This document shows positions 46,083-57,535 of a stretch of DNA of 64,000 nt, in pieces (position 1 is the first letter of the stretch; every line of letters starts with the position of its first letter). Position numbers and translations under genes: made by a program. The notes under the pieces were generated by a model. It saw only the letters and a list, made by a program, of their open reading frames with translations. It searched no databases and was not told the DNA's origin. This DNA is from Marvania coccoides (Eukaryota; Chlorophyta; Trebouxiophyceae; Chlorellales; Chlorellaceae), in the NCBI GenBank assembly GCA_963854735.1, contig OY978097.1, positions 1,364,001 through 1,428,000 on the forward strand, written 5' to 3'.

Positions 46083-49000
46083 ATGCATCGCTCCTCTGCC
46101 GTCACGCTCAAAGCGCTGTCATCTCTGCCCAAACCATTTGGAGAAGAACTCCAGCAGCTGCTGAGCTTGAGATCATGGAACTCCGCAGTTAATTTTGTGG
46201 GGGAGTCGCTGCGGGGCTGCGGGGGTCGCCTGGGCCGCAGCTACGCCTCTTTGCCAGCCGAGGCGGAGACCCCAGACAGGGCAGCTAGGCCCGCAAGCAG
46301 GGGCCACCCGCCGCGACAAAGGACGCAAAGTTCAAACCCGCAGCAGGGAAGCCGCCCCCCGCAGCAAAATGTGCAAGGAGGCCGGCCTGCTGGCGGTGGC
46401 GAGAGGGGGCCCAGCTCAAACTTTTCAGGCAGACCAAATCAAAACCAAGGGCCTCACCAACGTCAAGGTAGTGGAGGCGGATCTTTCTCTGGGCGGCCAA
46501 ACCAGGGCCAATTTCAGCGGCCAGGCGAGCAGCGGAGCGGCAACGGCGGCGGCGGCGGCAGCGGAGGGCCTTCCTCTGGGCGGCCGAATCAAATCCAGGG
46601 ACCCTACCAGCGGCAAGCGGCCCAGCGTAGCGTCGACGGAGGCAGAGCGCCGTCCTCTTCTTCTAATGCTGGCCGGCCCAACCAAGGGCCCTACCACCAG
46701 CGGCAGGCAGACCAGAGAGGGTCCAGCGGCGGGGGCAGCGGGGGACCTTACTCTGCAAGGGCAAACCAGGGTCAATTTCAACGCCCGGGGGAGCAGCGGA
46801 GCGGCGGCGGTGGTGGTGGCGGCGGCGGGCCTTATTCTGGCCGTCCGAATCAGAATCAGGGGCCTTACCAGCGACAAAGCGATCAACGCAGCGGTGCAGG
46901 GGGGGCTTCTTCCCCGTTCCCAGGCCGGCCAGGTCAAAACCAGGGGTCCTATCAGCGGCAGGGCGACCAAAGGGCCCCCGGCGCTGGCAGCGGCGGGAAC
47001 CAACGCTGGCAGCCAAATGGGCGCCCCAATATGGCGCAGCAGCAGCAACAGCAGCGCCCAGGTGAAGGGAACACGGTTGGCGGCAGCGGCGGCGGCGGAA
47101 ATTCGCGATGGCAGCCTCAAGGGCAGCAGCAGCAAACGGGGGGGCGGCCGCAGCATGGAGGATTCCGCCAAGGCCAGTCGCAGCAACAGCAACAACAAAC
47201 GCCGATGCGACCACGGAAGCCTGCGGTGCGGCCCGTGCCGTGGTGGGAGAAGCAGAAGAAGGACGGGTCAGCTGCGGCCGGAGCGGAGCAGCTGCAGCAG
47301 CCAGACGCGCAGCGGCAGCAGGGCGGCCCTGTCCCCCGGCCGGTACCTTGGTGGGAGCGCAAGCCGGGGGTGATGCAGCAGCAGGGCGGCAGGACCAATC
47401 AGCAGCAACAGCGCAGGCCTATTGTGCCGAAGGAGCCGGAGCCGGTTGTCATCCCCGACGGCGTTACCCTCAGCCGCCTGGCACACCTCTTAGGTGAGTT
47501 TTCCCTCTCATATTGTGCTGTATAATTGACGCTACCTGTTTTATTATCTCCACCGTCCTTTAAATAGCATCTAAACCTATGTGTCAAGACTCAACCATCC
47601 ATCTGTTCGTCATTGATTTAATTTTGCAGGGGTGGGAGTGAAGGAACTGGAGAAGGTGCTGACCGACCTGGGCGACCCCCCTCGCAGCGACGAGGACGCG
47701 GTGGCCCCCGACTCGGTGGAGCTGGCAGCGCTGGAGCTGGGCAAGACCATAGTGCTGGCACCGCCCGTCGGGGGAAAAAAAGCGGCAGCAGCAGCCAAGG
47801 CAGCAGCAGCCTCCGGGTTGGCGCTTACGCCCCGCCCGGCCGTCGTCACCGTCATGGGCCACGTTGACCACGGCAAGACGACTCTGCTGGACGTTTTGCG
47901 AAAGACGAGCGTGGCGGCCAAAGAGTCGGGGGGCATTACGCAGCACGTGGGCGCGTTCGAAGTGGCCATGCCTGGCTGCGGCGCTGCGCTGACGTTCCTT
48001 GACACCCCGGGGCATGCCGCGTTCAGCGCCATGCGCGCGAGAGGAGCAGCGGTGACGGATTTGGTGGTTTTGGTGGTGGCCGCAGACGACGGTGTGATGC
48101 CGCAGACGCGGGAGGCGCTGGCGCACGCTGTATCCGCTGGGTGCCCCATCGTGGTGGCCATCACCAAGTGCGACGCCCCTGCTGCCAACCCTGAGAAAGT
48201 TCGTCGGCAGCTTTCCACTGCTGGCGTCCTATTGGAGGGCATGGGGGGGTCAGTGCAGGTGATCGAGGTGTCGGCGGTGTCGGGGAAGGGGCTGGCGGAG
48301 CTGGAGGAGGCGCTGATGCTGGAGGGAGAGATGCTGGAGCTGGCTGCTGACCCAGAGGTGCCGGCAATGGCGACTGTGATTGAAGCCCGCATGGACAGGG
48401 GGCAAGGCCCCGTGGCGACGGTGATCGTCACCCGCGGCACGCTGCGGGTGGGGCAGCCCATCGTGGTGGGCTCTGAGTGGGGCAAAGTGAGGGCCATTAA
48501 GACGTGCGCCGGCGATGCAGCGGGGGCGGCAGGAGTGACCCCTGGCCGCCCCGCGGAGGTGATGGGACTGAAGCAGCTGCCGATGGCGGGAGATGAGCTC
48601 ATGTCGGTGGCCTCCGAGGAGCGCGCGCAGCGCATCAGCAAAGCGAGGACCGACCGATCGGAGTGGACTCGCCGGGCTGGGCTGGGCGCCCTAAACGACG
48701 CTTCTGCGCAGGGCGGGGGCGTGGACGGCGAAGAGGAGCAGCGCACCATCCCCATCGTCATCAAAGCGGACGTGCAGGGGTCGGCAGAGGCGGTTCGCGA
48801 TGCCATCAACAACCTCAGCAGCAAAGCGGTGCAGATCAAAGTCATCCACGCGGGCGTGGGGCCCGTGTCACTGTCGGACGTCACCCTGGCAGTGCCTTCC
48901 AGCGCCAAGGTGCTGGGGTTCAACGTAAAGGTGGCAGCAGACGCTGAGTCGGAGGCCAAAATGCACGGAGTGCAGGTGCTCACCCGTCGTGTGATTTACG

Positions 49001-49347
49001 AGCTGCTGGGGGACGTGGCGGCCATGGTGGAGGGCGCCACCCCCCGCCCGCTTCAAGAGGTGGTGCTAGGGTCAGCCCAGGTGATGGCCACCTTCCAGGT
49101 GACTGTGAAGGGGCGGGAGCGGCGGTTGATCGCCGGTTGCCGCGTGTCTGAGGGGTCTATGAAGTCGGGGATGCGGGTCAAGGTGGTGCGGGGTGGGGAG
49201 ACTGTGGCGGAGGGTTTGTGCGATTCGCTGCGGCGACACAAGTTGGACGTTGATGCAGTGGGGCAGGGCACGGAGTGTGGGCTGGGGCTTGAAGGCTTCC
49301 AGGACTTCCAACAGGGGGACATTCTGCAGTGCGTGGAGATGCAGTAG
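46083..49347 (+). CDS. Organellar (probably mitochondrial) translation initiation factor IF-2
   Basis: GTPase that places formyl-Met-tRNA on organelle ribosomes. Exons 46083..47493 and 47630..49347, 1042 aa, start at the first ATG. The leader (KALSSLPKPFG...GRLGRSYAS) looks mitochondrial. About 350 residues of low-complexity Arg/Gly/Gln/Asn repeats follow, with units such as SGRPNQNQGPYQRQ, poly-Gly and poly-Gln, and two RPVPWWE(K/R) motifs. The conserved half has G1 GHVDHGKT (about 547-554), DTPGHAAF, TKCD, then the beta-barrel, IF-2 specific domain 3 (IPIVIKADVQGSAEAV) and the C-terminal tRNA-binding barrel ending GDILQC. Plastid targeting cannot be excluded. Confidence 0.93.
46330..47200 (+). 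repeat. Degenerate coding repeats (RPNQ/QRQ/Gly) in IF-2
   Basis: Imperfect tandem units around GRPNQ(N)QGPYQRQ and QFQRPGEQRSG separated by Gly-rich spacers, followed by Gln runs. The DNA is GC-rich and repetitive. Confidence 0.8.
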
Positions 49348-49447
49348 GCGAGAGGGCTGCGGCTGTGAAGTGAAGGGGGAGTTGTCGGCAGTGAGTTGTC
49401 GGCCGCCGGGCAGTGCTGCTGAGAATGCTAGGTGACTTGATTGCGGG

Positions 49448-49453
49448 AATAAA
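49448..49453 (+). terminator. Polyadenylation signal candidate (AATAAA)
   Basis: AATAAA about 100 bp downstream of the IF-2 stop codon. Confidence 0.5.
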
Positions 49454-49577
49454 AGACTCGCGCTTTACTGTTGCCATTTATTCAATTTTGATTTAATTAC
49501 ACGTGACAAAAATCAGAGGCAGTGCGATCGATTTAATTCTTGTATATTTATATACCACAAGATTGATCGAGGTCGAG

Positions 49578-50776
49578 ATGCTCACGCTGCAGCTCCCGCG
49601 CATTGTGCCGTTCACCAGCCGCAGGGCCACGACCAGATCGGTGATCATGATGGCAACGCCCGCTGGCAAGATGAAGGCGGGTTGCTGGAAGAAAAAACAT
49701 CAACGGTGCCGCCTTATGAGGAATTTTTTTCTCACATAATTTGTCTCGCTCTCTGCAGGTTGTCGTGACGGGCGCAGGCGGGCGCACTGGTGGCCTTGTC
49801 ATGAAGAAGCTCCTTGAGCGCAGCGAGGACTACTACCCGGTGGGAATTGTGCGGTCAGACAAGAGCGCAAAGCAGTTGGTGAAGTGGGGCGCTGAGGGGA
49901 AGCAGATCGTCGTGGGCGACGTGCTGACCGAGGGAGGCGAGAAAATGCTGGCCGAGGCCCTCAAGGACGCCGATAGGCTGGTTGTGTGCACCAGCGCTGT
50001 GCCCAAAATCAAGAAGCGGTCTTTGATTCCTGTCATCCTGGCTAAATTATTTAAGAAAGAGGGTGGGTTGACTGTCTATTACTGCTCTATTTCCATGCTG
50101 TCTAAAACCTTTTTTTTTGAATTTTCTTCTGCCTGCGACCTACCTTCAGGCGTGCGCCCAAAGTTCACCTTCAAAGCCAACCAAATGCCGGAGCAGATCG
50201 ACTGGCTGGGCGCGAAGATGCAGCTTGATGCCGCAAAGGCCAGCGGCGTGGAGAAGTGTAAGTTTATTTCTCCCTTTCTTTCTCGTCTTACCTTCTTCTT
50301 TACTCTGCAACTTTCTTTTTGCTTCGCAAGGCGTGGTTGTGGGCTCCATGGGCGGCACAGACCGCTCCAACTTCCTCAATACCATCGGCGACGGTGACAT
50401 TCTGGTGTGGAAGCGCCGCTCCGAGGCGTACCTCATCGCCAGCGGCCTCAACTACACAGTCATTCACCCGGGGGGGCTGAAAGACGACGCTGGGGGAGAG
50501 CGGGAGCTGGTGCTGGACGTGGACGACAACCTCATCTCCAGCGGCTCCAAGTACCGCTCCATCCCCCGCGCGGATGTGGCGGAGCTGTGCGTGCAGTGCC
50601 TCCAACTTGGTGACCGACGTGCCATTGACGTGGTGGCCAAGGCGGTTGGCGACGGCGCCCCCACCACCGACTTTGCGGCGCTGCTGGAAGACATGTCCAA
50701 GAACTGCAGCTACGAAGACATGGAGGACGATGAGGTGCTGGCCAAGGTGGCAGCGGCGCCGGTTAGAGCGAAATGA
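49578..50776 (+). CDS. Atypical short-chain dehydrogenase-like NAD(P)-binding protein
   Basis: Rossmann-fold protein of the NmrA/atypical SDR type, close to plant proteins such as At5g02240 and At2g37660 (NADP-binding, activity not firmly known, often plastid-located). Exons 49578..49676, 49759..50062, 50150..50257, 50331..50776, 318 aa. The first exon is a basic leader (RIVPFTSRRATTRS), probably a transit peptide. KVVVTGAGGRTG gives the nucleotide-binding loop. Conserved blocks are VVVGSMGGTD, GDILVWKRRSEAYL, YTVIHPGGL and IPRADVAELC. The first intron requires a GC donor (AAG|GCGGGT at 49677). The overlapping GT would shift VVVTGAGG out of frame. The other donors are GTGGGT and GTAAGT. Confidence 0.88.
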
Positions 50777-50837
50777 TGAAATGGAAAATGCTGACTGATG
50801 GTTTCTGGAAATGGATTCTTGAAATGTTTGGATGTTG

Positions 50838-50843
50838 AATAAA
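50838..50843 (+). terminator. Polyadenylation signal candidate (AATAAA)
   Basis: AATAAA about 60 bp after the stop of the SDR-like gene. Confidence 0.5.
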
Positions 50844-51057
50844 ATATGGACGAATTCGAGAGCCAATATGGATCTGTAAATAGCCAAGAAATCGTTCGAT
50901 CGTGCTCAGCTGTCGCTGCCGGGTTCATCCTGAAACAGGATCAATTAAAAAAAATTCAGATTCAGGAGAAACCCAGTTTTTTCTCTACTACTCTGGAGGT
51001 CTTTGCTTGATCTTTATTTACAATTCAATCTCCATATCTTCAAATCTCTTTGCAACG

Positions 51058-52807
51058 ATGGCCTCGGTCGCCTCTCTTGTTGCCAAGCCTATTTGCTTCG
51101 GCTCTGCGCGCCCCGCTCGTGCTCAGAGGACTCAGACGGTCGTCGTGCGCGCTGCCAGCGACAAGACGGTCGCTCAGGTGTGTAGCAACGAATTCGGGCC
51201 ATGGAAAGATCCCGCATACGGCACCAGTTGATCTCGCCATCGAACTTTCGCCTGTTGCCTGTTTTTTTCACATCGTTTTGTGAATTGCGGCTGATATTTA
51301 GTCGAATGCAGATGCACTCGATTATCTTGTCATGGCGCTGGCTGACCGTGACTCATTTTCTGTGTGCAGGATGTTGTGAAGACCGCCGCTTTTGCCTCCA
51401 TGGCTGGCACCTTCTTGGCCGCTGGCAACGCCCACGCTGCCACCGAAATCGCCAACATCGCTGCCGGCGGAGACTCCCGCGCCAGCTTCCTGCTCTTCCC
51501 CATCGCCATTGCCGCTGGAATTGCCGGCCTCAACATCTTGGGCCCCGCGCAGAACCAAATCAAGTACGTCTGAGAGCAGAATTTGAGGGGCGCTGTCGTC
51601 AGGCGGCACTTGAACTTTGAAATCGCAAAAATAGGCCAAATATTGCGCGTCCGCCACCAAAAATGTCGATTTAAACCGTTTTACGACAATTGATTACCTC
51701 TGCATTATTACAGCTTCTTACATTCTCCTCCCTTTCTTGTTGCGTCTTCAGGGCTATGTCTGACAAGAAGTCAGTTGCCGCTGGGCTGGGACTGGGCGCC
51801 GCCTCGCTGCTGATGGCCGGACAGGCGGATGCCGCCACCGAGGCGATGCAGCTGGCCGCTGGAGACTCTCGCGCCAGCTTCCTGCTGTTCCCCATCGTCA
51901 TTGCCGCCGGAATTGCCGGCCTGAACATTTTGGGCCCTCTGCAGAACCAGCTCAAGTGGGTCTATCAATTCTACACTTCGAGCAAATTTAATCAATCGCT
52001 ATGAATCTGAGATTTTTTTTGGCTTATACTTGAAATATTTCGTGATATTTCTGTGTAGGAACATGTCTGACAAGAAGTCTGTGGCCGCTGGACTTGGCCT
52101 TGGAGGCCTGGCCACTCTGATGGCTGCTGGAAGCGCTGACGCCGCGGCGGAGATTGCCAACATCGCCGCAGGAGACTCCAGGGGAAGCATTCTGCTGTTC
52201 CCCGTCACCATCGCAGCTGGCGTGGCGCTGCTGAATATCCTGGGCCCCGCACAGAACCAGATCAAGTGAGCCTCAGCATCAACAACGCTGCTGTTTGACG
52301 GCAGTAGGCAAAATAGACTCGCATGTTTGCAAGTGTTTTCATTTTTTTAAACGTATCTTCCATGCTTTTTCCTTTGCTTAGGGCGATGTCCGATAAGAAG
52401 TCTGTGGCCGCTGGGCTGGGACTGGGCGCTGCCTCGTTGTTGATGGCTGGACACGCGGATGCTGCTGCCACCGAGGCGATGCAGCTGGCAGCGGGTGATG
52501 GACGCGCGGGAATGCTCTTCCTGCCGCTTGGAGCTGCCCTCGCATGGGTGCTTTTCAATATCGCTGAGGTAAGGAAGCTGAATAATTGGGCCTTAGGGAG
52601 TGGAGAGAAGAATTGACCATTTTCCCGGCTGTTTTCTTCTTCTTTTTCTTTCTTTGTATCAATTGGATTTCTACTCTCCTTCGTCCGCTTACTCATCTGA
52701 TGAAATCTCAGTACCCTCTACTCCCTCCTACAATCAATACTCATCAACTGCATTCCTCCCCCCACCTGCAGGCCGCAAAGAACCAGATCAACAACATGAG
52801 CAAGTAA
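51058..52807 (+). CDS. PSBY: Photosystem II PsbY polyprotein with four modules
   Basis: Nuclear precursor of the small thylakoid protein PsbY at the edge of photosystem II near cytochrome b559. Exons 51058..51177, 51370..51563, 51752..51955, 52059..52265, 52382..52568, 52772..52807, 315 aa. Exon 1 is a chloroplast transit peptide (SVASLVAKPICFGSARPARAQ). Exons 2-5 each encode a thylakoid signal ending ADA or AHA plus one single-helix PsbY unit (AGDSRASFLLFP...LNILGPxQNQ). Modules 1 and 3 share EIANIAAG, and modules 2 and 4 share ATEAMQLAAGD, so a two-module unit was duplicated. Module 4, completed on exon 6, keeps the canonical ending (LAWVLFNIAEAAKNQINNM). Known PsbY precursors have one or two modules. 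Introns around modules 2 and 3 are phase 2. Confidence 0.95.
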
Positions 52808-53484
52808 ATTTACCAAGAGTGAAATCTTGCAATCCGGATCATGCCGGGTGCATATAAAAAGAGATCCTGTGTGTCCTAGAACATCATCACCCTCATACTA
52901 CCAACCCTATTTGAGCTGACCTCATGAGGCGTGTTTTTTTTTCGTCACTATGCTTAGAATGCTGCTGTATCACCTCCTTCCTTCCCTGTTAACCTGTAAC
53001 ATTTGGTTTCATTCGTACATTTTGAAAAAGTAGAGCAGCTTTGGAGTGTTGAAAATTGAGCGGATTTGGAGAGCAAAGGAGCCATGAATGGAGTGTCGAA
53101 CATGTGCAGGCTGGCATTCTTTTGTTTATGCATCATTGGACGGCGGTTCTTTTAGCCAGCTGTACTGAAGTTGTTTGGGAGAAGAGAAGAACACTGCAGG
53201 AAGCGGTGAAGCCAGATGTCATCACAGGACTGCCCGCTGAGCTGATTGCATGGAGGGCGCTTTCTCTTCCTGGGATACCGGCGCATCGTCATACATGGAT
53301 TCAATCTAGCTCATACATTTGGCTGGCCATGGCATGATGCACTGGCCTGCTCAGAAGAATGTCATATATATTCATGGAATTATTTAGTTTAAAGCTGAAT
53401 TGTGAACGTTCAAATTATAACAACTGGAATTTACATCTGAAAATGACTTGAGTAAGGCGGAAGTCTGCTCATAAATATTTAAAG
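52808..53484. other. Intergenic, about 680 bp
   Basis: PsbY 3' UTR and promoter of the CID gene. A 93-codon open frame at 53056 lacks an ATG start and a family. Nothing else recognised. Confidence 0.45.
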
Positions 53485-56313
53485 ATGAATGAAAGTGAAG
53501 ACGAGGAGATCGACATAATTGGGGACGCAAATCCCAAGACGCTGCGTCTGCCTATTTTTCAGCCTAAATTGGGGTCGCAAGAAAACGCAAATGGGACAAG
53601 CGAAGCACCTGCCCCTCCCAGTGATCATCGTGCCAACGGTCCCCCTTTCGAAGCCCCTGCAAAAGAAGACGTGCCGCAGCCGCCTCAAAAGGTGGGACCC
53701 GTTCTTATAGGCCGACACGCTGTCGGCGGAGCGGCCGAAATGCTTCCTTTAGGGCGGGGTCGGCAGGGAGGGCCGGCGGGGCGGAAACCTTCACTTCGCT
53801 CAAGGACGCACTCCCATCAAGACCTGCACGCAGCGCCGCCTATGAACGAGCCTGTCGCCGCCGCAGAGCCCGCCTCCAAGCGTCTCAGGCTCGACAGCGC
53901 CGCAGAGCAGCGGTCAGCGCTTCCCGCGGCAGCAGTGCCGCAGCCAGTGCAGCGTCCCGACGCCTCCCTGGCGCGCCCATCCTCCCAGAACAAAATCCAG
54001 CGGCACCGGATGTTTGATTCCCGCCTGGACCTCGGCAAAGTGAAGCCCAAAAGCCCAGGGCTGGGGCTAGGAGGATTGGGCGGTGCTTCCCCCACCGTTG
54101 CTGGTCTCCTTTCTTCTAGGCCAATTTCATCGCAGCCGGAGCAGCTAGCGCCGGGCGAGGCGCTGCGGAAGTTCATGGAGGAGAACGCCACCACGGTGGA
54201 AGAGGCCCCTTTGATCGAGGAACTGCCGGAGGAGGGAGCGGCAGCGGCAGCGGCTAGAGCCCCCTCTGCGCAGGAGCTGGCCGTCGACACCGCATGCGCA
54301 GAGTTCGGGGAGCTGCTCCCCAGCCTTTCGCTGTCGCGGGACTCCATCACACAGGCTACGGAGGCGGCGCAGCGGGTGGCAGAGGCAGGGGCCAGCGCAA
54401 GAGCTGTTAGAATGGTGCTGGATGCCGCCGGCGCGGCGCCAGGGCCCCCCGAACGTCTGCCCTACCTCTACCTTCTCGACTCCACCATCAAGTCGGAGCT
54501 GCGGCGCGCGCAAGAGACACAAAAAGGAGACTTGACAGCAGCAACGCTGGGTGGGGCGGCAAGTCAACAGCAGCAGCCGGGGTTTCCGAGGGCTGTGGGG
54601 GCTGCCATTCGTTTGCTGGTGGATCTGCTCGTGGGAGATCTGAAGGTGGCCTCCAAAGCGGAGCGTGTGCTCAACATTTGGCACCGAGACGGCCTGGTGG
54701 CTGCGGCGCTAGTGGAGCCAGCGCTGGAGGCTGTGAAAGCGGCGCAGGGGCGGGGGGAGGCTGCTACCAATGCGAGGGGTACTAGTGTGGAAGAGGACCC
54801 CGCGGAGGCGGAGCTGATGGCTCTGCTGCGGGCTACGCCGCTGAACGCCATGATGACCATAACGTACCCTATGACGGTGAGTTTTAGTCTGGGAAGCAAT
54901 GTGTTTTCTATATTATTATCATTATCCTGTTTTCTTTTTAATTTGGACTTGACAAAATAAGAATTAATCGAGCTCGAAACTAATAATTATTTCATGCTTC
55001 GTTTGGAATAGCAGGGAGGCGGGGAGTTTACGCTAGAGCCACCCCCCTTGACGTTCGATGACTGGAGCGACGCTTCCATGCTAGGAATCAAGGTTCCGCA
55101 GTCCACAAAGGCCAAGAAACCACCACCGCCACCGCCGTCCTTTGCAGCTGCCCGCGCCTGCCCCACCCCAGCAGGACCGCCCAACGTCAGCCCCTGGCGG
55201 CGCCAGTGGATGATCGAGAGCGGCGAGTATATTCCTCCGCCCCCAGGCGCTCCCCTCCCAGGGGCACCCCCGGCAGCGGCGGCAGCGGCGGCTCTGGGCA
55301 GCGGCGAGGTGCAGGACGACTTGGATGAGTTCGATAGAGGGCTGATGAGGGGGGCGGTGGGCGCGGCGGTGGCCCCTGCTGCCGCTGCTCAGGCGGGTGG
55401 CCCCAGGGCGCAGCGCCCGGACAGCAGTGGAGCTCGGCCAAACCGCCAAGGGATGCCGCCGCGGGTGCCGTCCCGTGGATCCTCCCAGCAAGGAGGTGAG
55501 AACCCAGCACGAACACTTCATAAACTCTTGATGTATATTCTGTTTTTTTTTTCGCTCTTGTCTTTTGATTGCGGTATGTAGTGGGGGTTCCCCCCCGCCT
55601 ACCCCTTCCAACAAAACCCATATCCAGTTCGCCTTCTTTCTCCTCCAGAGTATTACGACTTTGTCGACGATTCATTTGGCCCTCCGCCGCTCCCGCCCCG
55701 CTCCCCCATTCGCGACGAGTACGTCAGCCATCTCCGCAACCAAATGAACAACGCCCACAATCAGCAGCAACAACAATGGATGGGGAGCATGGGAGGGTTG
55801 GTGGGGGGACACCCAATGGGGCACCACGCCATGCAAGCCGCCATGGTGGAGCAGTCACAGCAGGCAGCGATGGTGGCGCAGCAGCAGCAGCAGCGCATGC
55901 TGATGGAGCAGCAAGCCGTCCTGCAGCAGCAGCAGCAGCAACAGCTCATGATGCGAATGCAGATGCAGGGTGGCATGGGGCAGCAGATGCCGGTGGGAGT
56001 GGTGGGCGGCGGCGGCGGCGGGGGCATGCCGATGGCTATGATGGGCGTTGCGGCAGCTCAGATGGTGGGCAGTGGGGGTCTTAACGTCAACGTGAATAGC
56101 CCCATGGGGGTGCCTCAAACCTTCATAAACCCGCTCCAGCAGCAGCAACATATGATGGCCATGGCGGCACGGCGACAGCAGCAACAGCAGCAGCAGCAGG
56201 CAGCGTTTGGAAGGTTCGGAGTTGGCGGCGGAAGAGGCGGCAGCAGCGGAGGGCAGGGCAATAATAAGTTCAGAGGCGGGCGGCAAGGGTATGGTGGCCG
56301 TGGTCGGCGATGA
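53485..56313 (+). CDS. CID-domain protein (RNA polymerase II CTD-interacting, HUA2-like)
   Basis: Probable nuclear pre-mRNA processing factor. Exons 53485..54876, 55015..55495, 55649..56313, 845 aa. The N-terminus is disordered with a possible NLS (SKRLRLDS). The region about 270-440 has the helical pattern of a CTD-interaction domain: LPYLYLLDSTIKSELRRAQ, AVGAAIRLLVDLLV and KAERVLNIWHRDGLV, as in Pcf11/RPRD and plant HUA2-type proteins. The middle is Pro-rich with DDLDEFDRG and EYYDFVDDSFGPPPLPPRSP. The C-terminus is Gln/Met-rich (QQQQ runs) and ends in an RG-rich tail (GGRQGYGGRGRR), typical of RNA-binding proteins. The CID assignment rests on pattern, not an alignment, and a PWWP domain is absent. 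Confidence 0.7.
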
Positions 56314-56572
56314 AGATCGACTTTGACAGTCTATATGTACGGAAAATGAATGCCATTTTAGAGTAACCTGTGCAGCGCTGTGAAGAAAGATTTTTCTTCC
56401 TTGGTTCAAAAGATTTGTGGCTGCAGAGAGGACTGTATTATATATTTTATTTTTTTATTCATTTATACACACAAAATTGGCATTGGCTGGGCTCATATTA
56501 GAAAAGAAGGACCGCGAGCTTTTCGTTAAATTATACAATCTACGAATTTAACCGCAAACTGACTCGGACGCG

Positions 56573-57317
56573 ATGCAGGGGCTGCGCCCCCTTCAGGCTC
56601 ACCAAGATGAGAACGGTGCTCTCGCGATGAGGGGCTCCGTTGCCGGCAAATTTTTCGCTGGCGGAGATGAAAACGGAGCCATCCCCAAGAGCACACCTAT
56701 GCCCTCGGCCCGCAAGGCGCTGGGCAACATCACCAACCGCGGCCTGGACGCATCCAACATCCTGTCGGGGAAGGCAGGAGGTCTGGGTTCGGCGGTGCGC
56801 AAGCCTCTGGGTGGCATAGGTGTCCTGCAGCCCCGCCTGGCTGTCCAGCCTCAAATTGAGAGCGCGGTGGAGGAGCGGGTGCGCAGGCTGGCAAGGGATG
56901 GGGTGGAGCGGCTGGCTGGCAAGGGATGGGAGGAGCAGGGTCGCGACAGGGATGCCCGCGAGGACGAAGAGATTTCCCATCGGTTGGCGGCGTTTGCGGC
57001 ACTGGGCAGCCACAACCTGCCCTCTTTCTACCCCCACTGGGTACGTAAACAGTTATTTGTACACCTTTAAATTAAATCACGCCTCTTTTCTCTTACAATC
57101 CAACTAAATCTATACTGATTTTTGCCCACTCGATTATTTGCAGACTGCTGCCTCTTCTGTGCCTGTGATGCAGCAAGAAGACGTGGCCCCTACCCTTCCC
57201 TCGCCCGTCAAGCAGCCCAAGACTCTGTCCCTTGCGCTGGACATCCTTGAGGACGACTTCAGCGACGCCTGTCTGCCCTCTTTGGGTGGCGAAGACGACG
57301 TGGACGACTTTTTCTGA
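56573..57317 (+). CDS. Candidate securin / PATRONUS-like APC/C substrate
   Basis: Two exons, 56573..57040 and 57144..57317, 213 aa. The protein is disordered, with a dense set of degradation-type motifs at its start: DEN boxes QDENGA (12-14) and GDENGA (32-34), a textbook D-box RKALGNITN (47-55) and a second D-box-like RKPLGGIG (76-83). A charged helix (about 95-140) and an acidic tail rich in Asp and Phe (LDILEDDFSDACLPSL...DDVDDFF) follow. This order (DEN box, RKALGxI D-box, acidic C-terminus) is that of plant PATRONUS/RSS1 and of securins, which inhibit separase until anaphase. Overall sequence similarity is low, as always in securins, so the assignment is from motifs only. Other APC/C substrates (shugoshin-like or mitotic regulators) remain possible. 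Confidence 0.6.
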
Positions 57318-57535
57318 TTTTTTTTCCCTTGCTCTGTTTTATTTACACGCATGAGCGAGTGCCGCAGTGATATGGGCACCCGCATTTACAGCATTATATT
57401 CGAGTAGACGTAATGTACTTAGCGTAGAAAGCTTTACGGCACCAAAAAATAGAATGAAGAATTGAGTGCACCATGGTAATTAATATTAACAAATTCTGCT
57501 TTTTTAATAGTGTATAAGTGTAAAAAAGCATATAG

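Noticed and set aside
53056..53337. 93-codon plus-strand frame after PsbY
   Set aside because: No ATG start, no domain, and composition like the surrounding spacer.
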